A stretch of 58,429 nt of DNA, taken from NCBI GenBank assembly GCA_017438745.1, contig JAFRUS010000080.1:1-58429 (forward strand), given 5' to 3'. Under the pieces are notes generated by a model that did no database searches, had not been told where the DNA came from, and saw only the letters and a program-made list of their open reading frames with translations. This document shows, piece after piece, positions 5,459 through 13,694 of this stretch (within the stretch, counting starts at the first letter, position 1; each line of letters begins with the position of its first letter). The DNA comes from Oscillospiraceae bacterium (GTDB lineage: Bacteria; Bacillota; Clostridia; Oscillospirales; Ruminococcaceae). The translations under genes were made by a program, and so were the position numbers.

Positions 5459-8059
5459 ATGTCAGCAAGCAAAAAAATAGACAAGATAGGAGCGGTTATT
5501 GTTGCCCTTACACTTGTTCTTGCTTTTATCTTCTGCAACGGGCAGGCACTGGGGCTTCAGGCTACGGCGCACGCCATAGGATATGAGAACAGACTGTTCG
5601 ACAAGTCGAAGGTTCACACTTTCGATATCGTAATAAACGACTGGGATGCGTTCCTTGAAACATGTGAAAGCGAAACATACACTGCATGCAATGTGGTGAT
5701 CGACGGTGAAGCCGTCAGAAATGTGGGTATCCGCGGCAAGGGCAATACATCACTCAGTTCTGTAAAGAACATGGACAGCAGCCGCTACAGCTTTAAGGTT
5801 GAATTCGACCAGTATGACAATACCCAGAGCTATCACGGACTTGACAAGCTCTGTCTCAACAACATCATTCAGGATAATACCTATATGAAGGATTATCTTG
5901 CATATACTCTCATGTACGATTTCAGAGTTGATTCACCACTCTGCAGCTATGTTTACATCACTGTAAACGGCGAGGACTGGGGACTCTATCTTGCAGTTGA
6001 AGCCATTGAGGATTCTTTCCTTGAAAGAAACTACGGCAGCAACTACGGCGATCTTTACAAGCCTGACAGCATGAGCTTCGGCGGAGGCGGCCCTGGAAAC
6101 GGTAAAGATTTCAAGATGAGCGAATTTGCAAAGAATAATGGCCTGGCGGGTTCTGAAGAAGATACTGATCAGAAATCAGAAGATAACTCAGAAAAGTCAG
6201 GTAACTCTGAAAAGAGTTCAAAGAAGAGCAGAAGATCACGTTCTTCAGGAGATGATAATTCCGGAAACGGAATGCCTGACTTCGGAAATATGCCTGACAT
6301 GGGGGATTTCGTTCCTTCGCAGTTCGGTAACGGAAATATGCCGGACTTCGGTAACGGCGGTATGCCGGATTTCAGTAACATGCCTGACATGGGTGATTTT
6401 GATCCTTCACAGTTCGGAAACGGTGAAATGCCTGATATGGGCGGTTTCGGCGGCGGAAAAGGCGGCTTCGGAATGGGAAGCAGCGATGTAAAGCTTCAGT
6501 ACACCGATGACGAGGAAAGCAGTTACACAAATATCTTCAATAATGCCAAGACGACAGTGAATACTGCTGACAAAAAACGCCTCATACAGTCACTCAAGTC
6601 TCTTTCAGAACAGAGCGATCTTGAAAATACAGTTGATGTGGAAGAAGTAATCCGATACTTTGTAGTTCATAACTTCCTCTGCAACGGTGACAGCTATACA
6701 GGTCAGATGATCCACAACTACTATCTCTACGAGGAAGACGGTCAGCTGTCAATGATCCCGTGGGATTACAATCTTGCTTATGGTTCATTCCAGGGTTCAA
6801 ATGCAAAGTCTTCAGTAAACTCACCGATCGATACTCCGGTATCAGGAGGAATGAGCGACAGAACTATGGTCTCATGGATATTCGATAACGAGGAATATAC
6901 TGAACAGTATCATGAACTTTTCGAAGAATTCATTGGTTCAGTGGATTTTGAAAAGCTTGTAAATGAAACAGCAGCAATGATCGATGAGTACGTTGAAAAG
7001 GATCCTACAAAGTTCTGTACTTACGATGATTTCAAAACAGGCGTGGAAGCTATCCGTGAATTCTGTACTCTTCGTGCAGAAAGCGTAAGCGGACAGCTTG
7101 ATGGTACAATTCCTTCAACTTCAGACGGACAGAGTGCTGACAGTTCAGCTCTCATCGACACAGGTGATCTTAACATCTCTGACATGGGTACAATGAACAT
7201 GGGCGGAGGAAAAGGCGGTTTCGGCGGTTTTGGCGGAAGAAACAGCAATTCAGATGAAAACTCTGACAGCAATACTGAAAATTCAGAAAAGTCCGGAAGG
7301 CCTTCAAAGGGTGACCGGAATTCTGATAATGCCGCAAAGTCAGAAAAGCCTTCAAAGAATAACGGTAATTCAGAAGATACTGAAAATACTGACGATTCAG
7401 CAGTTGTTTCAGCACTCAGTTTCAGCACATCATCAGATCTTCAGAATATCACATTAATGAGCTTAAGCAATATAAACGCAGTTCCGCTTGCTGATAACAG
7501 CAAATCAAAGCCTCAGGGCTTCGGCGGCGGAAATATGCCGGAGGACTTTGATCCTGAGAATATGCCTGGAGGATTTGAACCGGGCAACATGCCGGGCGGC
7601 TTCTCAAAGGATAACATACCTTCAGATTTCGATCCTGAAAACATGCCTGAAGGATTTGAACCGGGAAATATGCCTGAAGGCTTCTCAAAGGATGATATGC
7701 CATCAGACTTCGATCCTGAAAACATACCTGAAGGATTTTCAAAGAAAGATGCTGATGACGCAGAGGTAACTGAAGCTGCAGACATCGAAAAGAAGCCTGC
7801 AGAGAACGCAGCATCAGAAGAAAAAACATCAGAAAACAAATCTGATGAACCTTCGGCAGAAGGCAGACCTGAAGGTGCTCCTGACAATATGCCGGGAGGT
7901 AACGGAGATTCAGACAGCAGCAGACCTGAAATGGGTAATTTCCCGTCAATGGGCGGCAGCGGCCCGAATATGAATGAACTTACACAGTACATTTTCGTCG
8001 GCGCTTCTGCACTTATACTTATCTTTGGTTTAGCATTTGCAATAAGATTTAAACGATAA
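5459..8059 (+). CDS. CotH-kinase family protein with Met-Pro-Asp/Gly repeats and C-terminal anchor
   Basis: An 866-residue protein. An N-terminal helix (residues 10-30) is followed by a CotH kinase domain, with GIRGKGNTS near residue 80, a YVYITVNGEDWGLYLAVEAIED segment split here for clarity around residue 170, and the metal-binding IPWDYNLAYG near residue 435. The domain is interrupted by a low-complexity block of NMPDFGN/GNMPDMGDF units (about 225-345). Further Ser/Asn/Glu/Lys and ENMPEGFEPGNMP repeats fill 575-830. A last membrane helix near 840-860 ends in Arg/Lys. CotH proteins phosphorylate surface or coat proteins. Third gene of the VTC operon; role with polyphosphate is inference. 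Confidence 0.9.
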   Translation: MSASKKIDKIGAVIVALTLVLAFIFCNGQALGLQATAHAIGYENRLFDKSKVHTFDIVINDWDAFLETCESETYTACNVVIDGEAVRNVGIRGKGNTSLSSVKNMDSSRYSFKVEFDQYDNTQSYHGLDKLCLNNIIQDNTYMKDYLAYTLMYDFRVDSPLCSYVYITVNGEDWGLYLAVEAIEDSFLERNYGSNYGDLYKPDSMSFGGGGPGNGKDFKMSEFAKNNGLAGSEEDTDQKSEDNSEKSGNSEKSSKKSRRSRSSGDDNSGNGMPDFGNMPDMGDFVPSQFGNGNMPDFGNGGMPDFSNMPDMGDFDPSQFGNGEMPDMGGFGGGKGGFGMGSSDVKLQYTDDEESSYTNIFNNAKTTVNTADKKRLIQSLKSLSEQSDLENTVDVEEVIRYFVVHNFLCNGDSYTGQMIHNYYLYEEDGQLSMIPWDYNLAYGSFQGSNAKSSVNSPIDTPVSGGMSDRTMVSWIFDNEEYTEQYHELFEEFIGSVDFEKLVNETAAMIDEYVEKDPTKFCTYDDFKTGVEAIREFCTLRAESVSGQLDGTIPSTSDGQSADSSALIDTGDLNISDMGTMNMGGGKGGFGGFGGRNSNSDENSDSNTENSEKSGRPSKGDRNSDNAAKSEKPSKNNGNSEDTENTDDSAVVSALSFSTSSDLQNITLMSLSNINAVPLADNSKSKPQGFGGGNMPEDFDPENMPGGFEPGNMPGGFSKDNIPSDFDPENMPEGFEPGNMPEGFSKDDMPSDFDPENIPEGFSKKDADDAEVTEAADIEKKPAENAASEEKTSENKSDEPSAEGRPEGAPDNMPGGNGDSDSSRPEMGNFPSMGGSGPNMNELTQYIFVGASALILIFGLAFAIRFKR

Positions 8060-8074
8060 ACTTTACACATATAA

Positions 8075-8120
8075 AGACCGGTCTCTGTGAGATTAATCAA
8101 CAGAGACCGGTTATTTTTTG
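8075..8120 (+). terminator. Rho-independent terminator of the VTC-DUF4956-CotH operon
   Basis: ACCGGTCTCTGT (8077-8088) pairs with ACAGAGACCGGT (8100-8111) and is followed by a T-run. Confidence 0.9.
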
Positions 8121-8149
8121 ATCTGATTTCATTGTGTTCTTATCATGTA

Positions 8150-8186
8150 AAAAGAACCGGAAATCATATGGAGAGTGATTTCCGGC
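8150..8186 (-). terminator. Rho-independent terminator of the metallo-hydrolase gene
   Basis: On the minus strand a 10-bp stem CCGGAAATCA/TGATTTCCGG is followed by TTCTTTTT. It lies just after the stop of the minus-strand lipoprotein gene. Confidence 0.8.
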
Positions 8187-8215
8187 TAGCGTATAAATCT
8201 TTTATGTGTTCACTA

Positions 8216-9070
8216 TTAAGTTTCAGTTTTAACAGTTATTTTATCATCGATGACCATATAAACAGGGGAGTCGCAGGTTTTAAGAACAACTGCGCCCTTT
8301 TCTTCAAAAGCACTGATTGATTTTTCTTCACCGCCGTTTTTGTTGGAGCATGTGATAATGGCATATTCAGGTGAAAACTGTTCTGCCACTTTCTTGAGAT
8401 ATTTGTGGTAGTAACCGTGGTGCGGAACTTTCAGAACTTCGAATGTCTTTCCCTGATTCTGTTCCATATATTCTTCCGCTCTGAGTTTCTGGGCATCACC
8501 CATGAAAAGGAGGCTGTGACCGTTGTATTCGACTTCGGTTATAAGTGACGAATTGTTTGAGTCGTTTTCCTCGTAGATCTTTTCATCCGGTCCGTCGATG
8601 GTAAATTTCACTCCGTCAAGTTCAAACTGAACTACATTGTCACCTTCAATCATTGATGTGCCGAGCTGTTTTTCTTCCAGTGCTGCATTAAGCGCTGCAT
8701 TTTCCTTTGAGTCCTTTGGAAGATTTGACACGTATATCGTGTCAGGAAGAACGTTGTCAAGCAGGGAAGGAACGCCGCCTATATGATCTTCGTCGTAATG
8801 GGTAAGTATAAGTGCGTCCAGCTTTGTGATACCTTTTTCATCAAGGTATTTTGCAATCTTTTCACCGTAATTTTTGTCTCCGGCGTCTATAAGAACAGCC
8901 ATTTCATCGGTATAGATAAGCTGTGCGTCAGCCTTTCCGGCCTGAAAGAAGTAAACTGCCATCTGGTTTTTGTTAAGTCCGGTTTTGCTGCATGAACAGA
9001 GTCCGAGACTTACTGATGCAGCCATAATCAGTGAAGTAACTGCTTTTTTTATTTTAGAGTACATGGCCAT
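8216..9070 (-). CDS. ComEC-like metallo-beta-lactamase-fold lipoprotein
   Basis: The 284-residue protein has a lipoprotein signal ending LCSC at about residue 27. The metallo-hydrolase domain resembles the isolated C-terminal domain of ComEC/Rec2: MAVYFFQAGKADAQLI, the strand LIDAGD, metal ligands in LTHYDEDHIGG, SLLFMGDA, and VPHHG. It lacks the membrane channel part of ComEC. Secreted stand-alone versions are common in Firmicutes, and their substrate is unproven (nucleic acid or phosphoester are the usual guesses). The start follows AGGAG with 7-nt spacing. It is monocistronic with its own terminator. Confidence 0.88.
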   Translation of the reverse strand: MAMYSKIKKAVTSLIMAASVSLGLCSCSKTGLNKNQMAVYFFQAGKADAQLIYTDEMAVLIDAGDKNYGEKIAKYLDEKGITKLDALILTHYDEDHIGGVPSLLDNVLPDTIYVSNLPKDSKENAALNAALEEKQLGTSMIEGDNVVQFELDGVKFTIDGPDEKIYEENDSNNSSLITEVEYNGHSLLFMGDAQKLRAEEYMEQNQGKTFEVLKVPHHGYYHKYLKKVAEQFSPEYAIITCSNKNGGEEKSISAFEEKGAVVLKTCDSPVYMVIDDKITVKTET

Positions 9071-9242
9071 GCATGATCTCCTTTCTGTGATTTACGTGGT
9101 TTGTTAATATAGCGAATTCAAAATGATTTTACATTCGATTACTTTATCAGAGAGTCTATTATTAAGTGACAAAATATATTGAAAGTTTATTTTAATGATA
9201 ACACATAATCATGTTTTTGTAAATAAAAATTTGTACATAATA

Positions 9243-9271
9243 TTGACTTCTCTATATTAGTATTATATAAT
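9243..9271 (+). promoter_or_regulatory. Sigma-A promoter of the YGxP dockerin gene
   Basis: TTGACT (9243-9248) and TATAAT (9266-9271) have a 17-bp spacer. The rest of the 345-bp gap 9071-9415 is A/T-rich. Its left part probably holds the promoter of the minus-strand gene, but I could not place it. Confidence 0.8.
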
Positions 9272-9275
9272 AAAT

Positions 9276-9374
9276 GTGTATAGATTTATATGGAGAAACC
9301 GTGTCTTTTTTATGACTATACACGATTTTGTAATACAGGTACACACTGACAGGTGATGTATTCTGTCAGTGGTG
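9276..9374 (+). other. Structured 5' leader of the YGxP gene
   Basis: The transcript would begin in an 8-bp stem, GTGTATAG (9276-9283) with CTATACAC (9316-9323), then meet a second hairpin CACTGACAG/CTGTCAGTG (9344-9371). The leader is about 140 nt. No known riboswitch core is evident, and there is no terminator T-run. It may only protect the mRNA. Confidence 0.5.
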
Positions 9375-9415
9375 TTTATGAATAATATCAGTAAATTCTG
9401 AAAGGGGATATTCAG

Positions 9416-10141
9416 ATGAAGAAAACTAAAAAAACTATTATGACCGCAGCACTTCTATCGGCAGCGGTTACAGTTCAGTCTCAGTTAGCAGCTCCTTCAG
9501 CAGGCAATGAATCTGAGGCGGCCGTTCTTTACGGACCACCGTGGGTGTTTCACGCTAAGGGCGACCTTAATATGGATAACAAAATAAATATTGTTGATCT
9601 TATCCTGCTGAAATCCAACGGAACAGGAGATAACGAGACGACATACTGGCAGGAACTCGGAGATTTTGACGCTGACGAAACAATAAGCAAAACAGATATA
9701 AAAATAATGCAGCGTTCTCTGTTCGGGCTCCCGGCGAACGATGATATGTGGCCGCCGGATGATATTGTTCCACAGCCGGAATACGGAATTCCGGAAGTTT
9801 CTACGGAGCCGTCTTATCAGACTAAGTACGGAGCTCCGCCTGTATTTATTACTGATGATGAACCTGCAGTAACTGAACCGGAAACTGACCCGACTTTCTG
9901 GGATACGGGTATGCAGCCTAAATACGGTATACCACCGATCGATCCAAGTTTTGTACCGCTTGACAAGCCGGTAACCACTTTCGAAGAAGAAGTTATTCCG
10001 CAGCCTGCATACGGCGCTCCTGTAGCAGAACCATCAGAAGAACCAGCATATACAGAAGAACCGTCAGAACCTGAATATGGTGAGGAACCGATCCAGTTAG
10101 TATACGGACCGCCTTCTTACTTTATGGATGAAGATAAATAA
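9416..10141 (+). CDS. Secreted dockerin protein with seven YGxP repeats
   Basis: The 241-residue protein has a signal peptide (about 1-30), then a type I-like dockerin (about 48-105). Its two calcium loops are DLNMDNKINIVD and DFDADETISKTD. Around and after it, seven short motifs recur: LYGPPWV, EYGIPEV, KYGAPPV, KYGIPPI, AYGAPVA, EYGEEPI, VYGPPSYF. They are separated by acidic, Pro-rich spacers of about 20-35 residues. The dockerin implies attachment to a cohesin on a scaffold or the cell surface. The repeat function is unknown. There is no catalytic domain. GAAAGGGG lies before ATG 9416; monocistronic. Confidence 0.8.
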   Translation: MKKTKKTIMTAALLSAAVTVQSQLAAPSAGNESEAAVLYGPPWVFHAKGDLNMDNKINIVDLILLKSNGTGDNETTYWQELGDFDADETISKTDIKIMQRSLFGLPANDDMWPPDDIVPQPEYGIPEVSTEPSYQTKYGAPPVFITDDEPAVTEPETDPTFWDTGMQPKYGIPPIDPSFVPLDKPVTTFEEEVIPQPAYGAPVAEPSEEPAYTEEPSEPEYGEEPIQLVYGPPSYFMDEDK

Positions 10142-10165
10142 CAGGTTTATAATATATAACATACT

Positions 10166-10206
10166 ACAGCTCTGAATGTTGCTTTTCATTCAGAGCTGTT
10201 TTTGTT
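10166..10206 (+). terminator. Rho-independent terminator
   Basis: A 13-bp stem, ACAGCTCTGAATG with CATTCAGAGCTGT (10166-10199), is followed by TTTTTGTT. Confidence 0.9.
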
Positions 10207-10306
10207 ATATCTGATTTATAAAAAACAGCGAACTTCGTTTTTTTCAGAAGCTCGCTGTTCATCGTTAGGAGAGTTCGGTGCAGAGCACCAGAATCCCTTG
10301 TTTTAT

Positions 10307-12517
10307 TTATTTCTTTTCGAAATACCAGAGCTGATTTTCAGCCCCTGTGTACTTGCTTAGGAATACGTTACCGCCTGATGTCTTTGAAGTTCCTGAAGCT
10401 GATCCGTTATTGTAGTCATATGCTGTAAGCACATAACCCGGATATGCTTTAAGTCCGATGGCGAACACGCCGTCCTTTACCTTTGTAAAAGTCCAGAGCT
10501 GAGTTACATCATTTGTCTGCTTGTAGAGATATACGTTTTCTCCGTCTTCAGGTTTTACTGCTGTCACCATACGGTTTCCGCCTGATGAACTGCACATAGC
10601 CATGAGCTTCCATGCGTCAGAAGCTGAAACTGCCTTGAATTTCTGTTCTGTGCTTCCGTCGCTTGTCCACTGGTAGATGTTTGTACCGTCCACATCTTTT
10701 CCGTAGTCAACGTTTAAGTATTTACCGCTCATGCAGTTTACTATGTTGTATACCTGACCGTTTGTTACGGCAGATACCGCATTTGAAGAAGGTGTAGGAG
10801 ATGCAGGATTTTCCGGAGTTGTCGGTTCGGAAGGAGTTCCGTTTCCGAAATAAGGCTGGTTTTCATAGATAGCATCGTAAGGTGCCCAGCCTGCATTTCC
10901 GATGTTTACCGGTCTTTTAATTGAAGGGTCGAGTATCTTTGTGATCGTATAAACACCGGAGTCAAGGTATTTGTCAGATCCGGATCCGTCGCTGCTTGTA
11001 TTCACCCAGCCTGCAAATCTGACCTGATCGCCTTCCTTAAGTGCCTTTTTAGGAGGTTTAACTGATCCGGTATCGATTATCATTGCATGCTTGCCCTTCT
11101 GATTGTAAATGTTCTTGAACTGGGCAATATCCCATTCAACAACACCCTTGAGCATCATAGGGTCTGCACAGTAAACCTTTGATCTTGTTTTGTCGTATCC
11201 GATAAGAACTGTGCAGTGGTGACCACGCTGCCATGTGACATAACGGCCGTCTGCAGTATACCATGAATCGCCCGTTCTCGGGTTTACAAGTTCCGGAGTG
11301 GAAATAACCACGACCGGAATATTGTTTGCTATATAAGGGAAGAGGTCTTCGAGTTCCTTGCCGGAAATATCTTTGCCGCGGTAGCTGCTTCCGACAGCCT
11401 GGAAGTAATTATCCACTGTCTTGACCATACAAGGAATGTAGCATCCGTAAGAAAGATCGTTTCTTGAAGGATCACCGGCAAATGTAGTGATGAAGTCTGC
11501 ACCGATAAGTTTTCCTCCCGAGTAGTAGAAATCCTGGCGAGGCATGTACTTCATTGCGATATCAGTTTTGCTTACGTCATAGCCATACCATCTTACAGCA
11601 ATTGTAAGACCGGTCGCTTCACATCCTGTCGGAAGTTCCGGACTCTGAAGAAGGCTCTTTACGCTTGAAATGATCTTCTTTTCAGGAACTGTTACTACAG
11701 GTGCCGGTGTAGTAGTTGTTGTAACTGTGGTAGTGACCGGAGATGTTGTAGTAGTTGTTACTGTTGTAGTCACAGGAGCAGTAGTTGTGGTTGTTACTGC
11801 CGTAGTAACAGAAGCAGATGTTGATGCTGCAGTGCTTACCTGTGGAGCAGTGGTAGTTACTGACGAAGATGCAGAAACTGAAGTCGTTAAAGCAGCAGAT
11901 ACGGTAGTTACGGCAGCTGTGCTTTCTGATGCTGATGAAGTTTCAGAAGCAGGAGATGATGTAATCGCGCCTTCGGTAACTGTAGTTGTAAGAGCTTCAG
12001 TTACCTGAGCACCTGTGTTTTCTGTAACGCCTGTAACCTGTACTTCAGTCTCAGGTGCAGAAACAAATGCTGTTGTTTCAGAAGCCGTTATGCTTTCTGA
12101 AACTGATTCGCTTGATGTTGCTGCAGGAGAAACTTCTGTTACAGCAGCTGTTTCTGACTGAGCACTACCATTTGCTGTGGTTTCTGAAGGAGCGTCGGTT
12201 TTAGCCGGTTCCGAAGTTACAGTGGTGACATCTGAAGAAACGGTGGTTACTGCAGGTTTATCAAGTCCGCATGTTCCAACGCCGTACTGTTCCTGCTTGA
12301 ATCTTATAATGTCAAAGACATCAAGACATTTGTCATTGTTTGTGTCAAGCGAAGCATCATAATCGGAGTGCTGAAGAATATTACCGAAAATGTAGTGCTT
12401 CAGACCTGTAATGGATCTGTTCTCAGCTGCGTCGGTCTTTAAATGAGCCGGATCTGCAAAAAGCAGGGGAGCAGCCAGAAGTGCAACAGGTATGATCTTG
12501 CTGATTTTTTTATTCAT
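10307..12517 (-). CDS. Secreted C39-like cysteine peptidase with dockerin-like region, Thr-rich linker and ricin-type lectin
   Basis: The 736-residue protein starts at ATG 12517-12515 after GAGGTAAAA. An earlier ATG lies at the promoter and is rejected. It has a signal peptide (1-25) and a single dockerin-like calcium loop SLDTNNDKCLDVFD (about 60-75). A Ser/Thr/Val-rich linker of about 180 residues follows, probably glycosylated. The Peptidase_C39_2-type domain (about 280-480) has Cys in PTGCEAT, His in GHHCTVLIGYD and YCADP. Next come an SH3-like segment and a RicinB lectin domain (about 590-736, with QLWTF and QLWYF). It probably acts on cell-wall or glycan-bound substrates outside the cell. 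Confidence 0.85.
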   Translation of the reverse strand: MNKKISKIIPVALLAAPLLFADPAHLKTDAAENRSITGLKHYIFGNILQHSDYDASLDTNNDKCLDVFDIIRFKQEQYGVGTCGLDKPAVTTVSSDVTTVTSEPAKTDAPSETTANGSAQSETAAVTEVSPAATSSESVSESITASETTAFVSAPETEVQVTGVTENTGAQVTEALTTTVTEGAITSSPASETSSASESTAAVTTVSAALTTSVSASSSVTTTAPQVSTAASTSASVTTAVTTTTTAPVTTTVTTTTTSPVTTTVTTTTTPAPVVTVPEKKIISSVKSLLQSPELPTGCEATGLTIAVRWYGYDVSKTDIAMKYMPRQDFYYSGGKLIGADFITTFAGDPSRNDLSYGCYIPCMVKTVDNYFQAVGSSYRGKDISGKELEDLFPYIANNIPVVVISTPELVNPRTGDSWYTADGRYVTWQRGHHCTVLIGYDKTRSKVYCADPMMLKGVVEWDIAQFKNIYNQKGKHAMIIDTGSVKPPKKALKEGDQVRFAGWVNTSSDGSGSDKYLDSGVYTITKILDPSIKRPVNIGNAGWAPYDAIYENQPYFGNGTPSEPTTPENPASPTPSSNAVSAVTNGQVYNIVNCMSGKYLNVDYGKDVDGTNIYQWTSDGSTEQKFKAVSASDAWKLMAMCSSSGGNRMVTAVKPEDGENVYLYKQTNDVTQLWTFTKVKDGVFAIGLKAYPGYVLTAYDYNNGSASGTSKTSGGNVFLSKYTGAENQLWYFEKK

Positions 12518-12551
12518 TTTTACCTCCTCTGATTGATAATCAAACATTCTC

Positions 12552-12580
12552 ATTTTACTACTTAGAAGTTTATTTGTCAA
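12552..12580 (-). promoter_or_regulatory. Sigma-A promoter of the C39-like protease gene
   Basis: On the minus strand TTGACA (12580-12575) and TAAAAT (12557-12552) have a 17-bp spacer. Confidence 0.8.
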
Positions 12581-12596
12581 ACTTTTTTTCTTATGC

Positions 12597-12625
12597 TGGA
12601 CTTTTGTATTTGCGTGTGGTAAAAT
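12597..12625 (+). promoter_or_regulatory. Probable promoter of the 72-residue protein gene
   Basis: TGGACT (12597-12602) and TAAAAT (12620-12625) have a 17-bp spacer and lie back to back with the minus-strand promoter. Confidence 0.55.
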
Positions 12626-12658
12626 TAAGACAAATAATTTTTATGGAGGAACAAAAAA

Positions 12659-12877
12659 GTGAGATACATTGTTTGCTATGTTGAAGAACCTGAAAAAGAC
12701 AGTGACATACTTGAGGTGAAAAGAGAAAACTTCGAGGATTTTGCTCATGCAGTTGAAAAATATACTCTGCTCTGCGGATGTACACTCGCCAGCGTTGTTC
12801 TCGCTGATGTCGAAACAGGTAAGATAATCAAGCAGTATTACAAAGATGACGTTACAGGATCGGTTATTATCAGCTGA
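12659..12877 (+). CDS. Small hypothetical protein (72 residues)
   Basis: Start GTG 12659 follows GGAGGA with 8-nt spacing. The product is acidic, beginning MRYIVCYVEEPEKDSD and ending DDVTGSVIIS, without a signal peptide or membrane helix. I do not recognise a family. It is monocistronic, with its own promoter and a terminator at 12938. Confidence 0.65.
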   Translation: MRYIVCYVEEPEKDSDILEVKRENFEDFAHAVEKYTLLCGCTLASVVLADVETGKIIKQYYKDDVTGSVIIS

Positions 12878-12937
12878 TAAGAAATATGTCCGTGGACGGT
12901 ACAAAGCGGGTCTCCGGGTTGATCAGCAGGAAAGATA

Positions 12938-12985
12938 AAAAAGATGCGCACCTCATAAAAAAGATGCGCATCTTTCTTTTTATAT
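12938..12985. terminator. Terminator hairpin, probably bidirectional
   Basis: AAAGATGCGCA pairs with TGCGCATCTTT, with an A-run before and CTTTTT after. It lies between convergent genes. Confidence 0.75.
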
Positions 12986-13007
12986 TTTGTTTTATGGCAT
13001 TTGATGA

Positions 13008-13358
13008 TCAGTTAAGCATAAATGATTTTACGAGATAGAAACGTGTGTGCCCGTATAAATTCATCTGCTTGTTAATTATGCGTTTGGTTTCGACGATAAT
13101 ACCGTCGTCCTGAAATATACCTGCAGGATCGGAGATTCTAATTATATTGTAATAGCTGATGCCGAAAAGATAAAGAGCCTTTGGCACAACATTGTCCGGG
13201 TTATAGTCAGCTATTTCACATTTATGACCGGCGCCGTAATGGATGGTGACTTCGAATGTAGGCATAGCTGCCTCATCAATAGGTGAAAGTCTTACCTGTC
13301 CGAATGTTTCCTCATTATCTTTTTTTCCGGTATTCCACAGATATTTGTTATACCCCAT
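13008..13358 (-). CDS. Hypothetical protein (116 residues)
   Basis: ATG 13358-13356 follows AGAAGGGAC. The product MGYNKYLWNTGKKDNEE... is soluble and mixed alpha/beta in composition, with no signal or recognisable motif. It is isolated on the minus strand between a terminator and the efflux operon. Function unknown. Confidence 0.6.
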   Translation of the reverse strand: MGYNKYLWNTGKKDNEETFGQVRLSPIDEAAMPTFEVTIHYGAGHKCEIADYNPDNVVPKALYLFGISYYNIIRISDPAGIFQDDGIIVETKRIINKQMNLYGHTRFYLVKSFMLN

Positions 13359-13594
13359 ATGATTGTCCCTTCTGTTTTAACAAATTTGAAAAACTAAGAC
13401 CTGAATCTTTTGCCGGGTGTAAGCGGCTGATCAGAGCTAAACCGGTTTCTGATCATTTTACTATCATATTTACTATTATTCTATCATATAATATCGGGGA
13501 GTGTCAATGGATTTAATTTCACATATAGCCATTTTGTTACTTGACGCAATTTCGAAAAGTGTTGTTTTTAAGGTGCGTAAACGTACAAATTATA

Positions 13595-13623
13595 TTGACA
13601 TTCATGCGTGTTAGTAGTATAAT
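13595..13623 (+). promoter_or_regulatory. Sigma-A promoter of the efflux operon
   Basis: TTGACA (13595-13600) and TATAAT (13618-13623) have a 17-bp spacer. The 336-bp gap 13359-13694 otherwise holds only A/T-rich sequence and the inverted repeat at 13629. Confidence 0.85.
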
Positions 13624-13628
13624 TTTCT

Positions 13629-13654
13629 ATGTGACATCTTATATTATGTCACAT
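13629..13654 (+). promoter_or_regulatory. Inverted repeat at the efflux-operon start (putative operator)
   Basis: ATGTGACAT and ATGTCACAT are separated by 8 bp and lie at about +1 to +25 of the transcript. The position suits a repressor such as a TetR, GntR or MarR dimer. It could also act as an RNA hairpin. No regulator gene is adjacent. Confidence 0.55.
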
Positions 13655-13694
13655 CAAAAACAATAAACAAAACAAGAAAGGAAAGACAAATTCT

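Noticed and set aside
7513..8100. Long minus-strand frame opposite the CotH gene
   Set aside because: It mirrors the low-complexity CotH repeats (Gly-Ser-Lys-Pro runs) and has no start signals.
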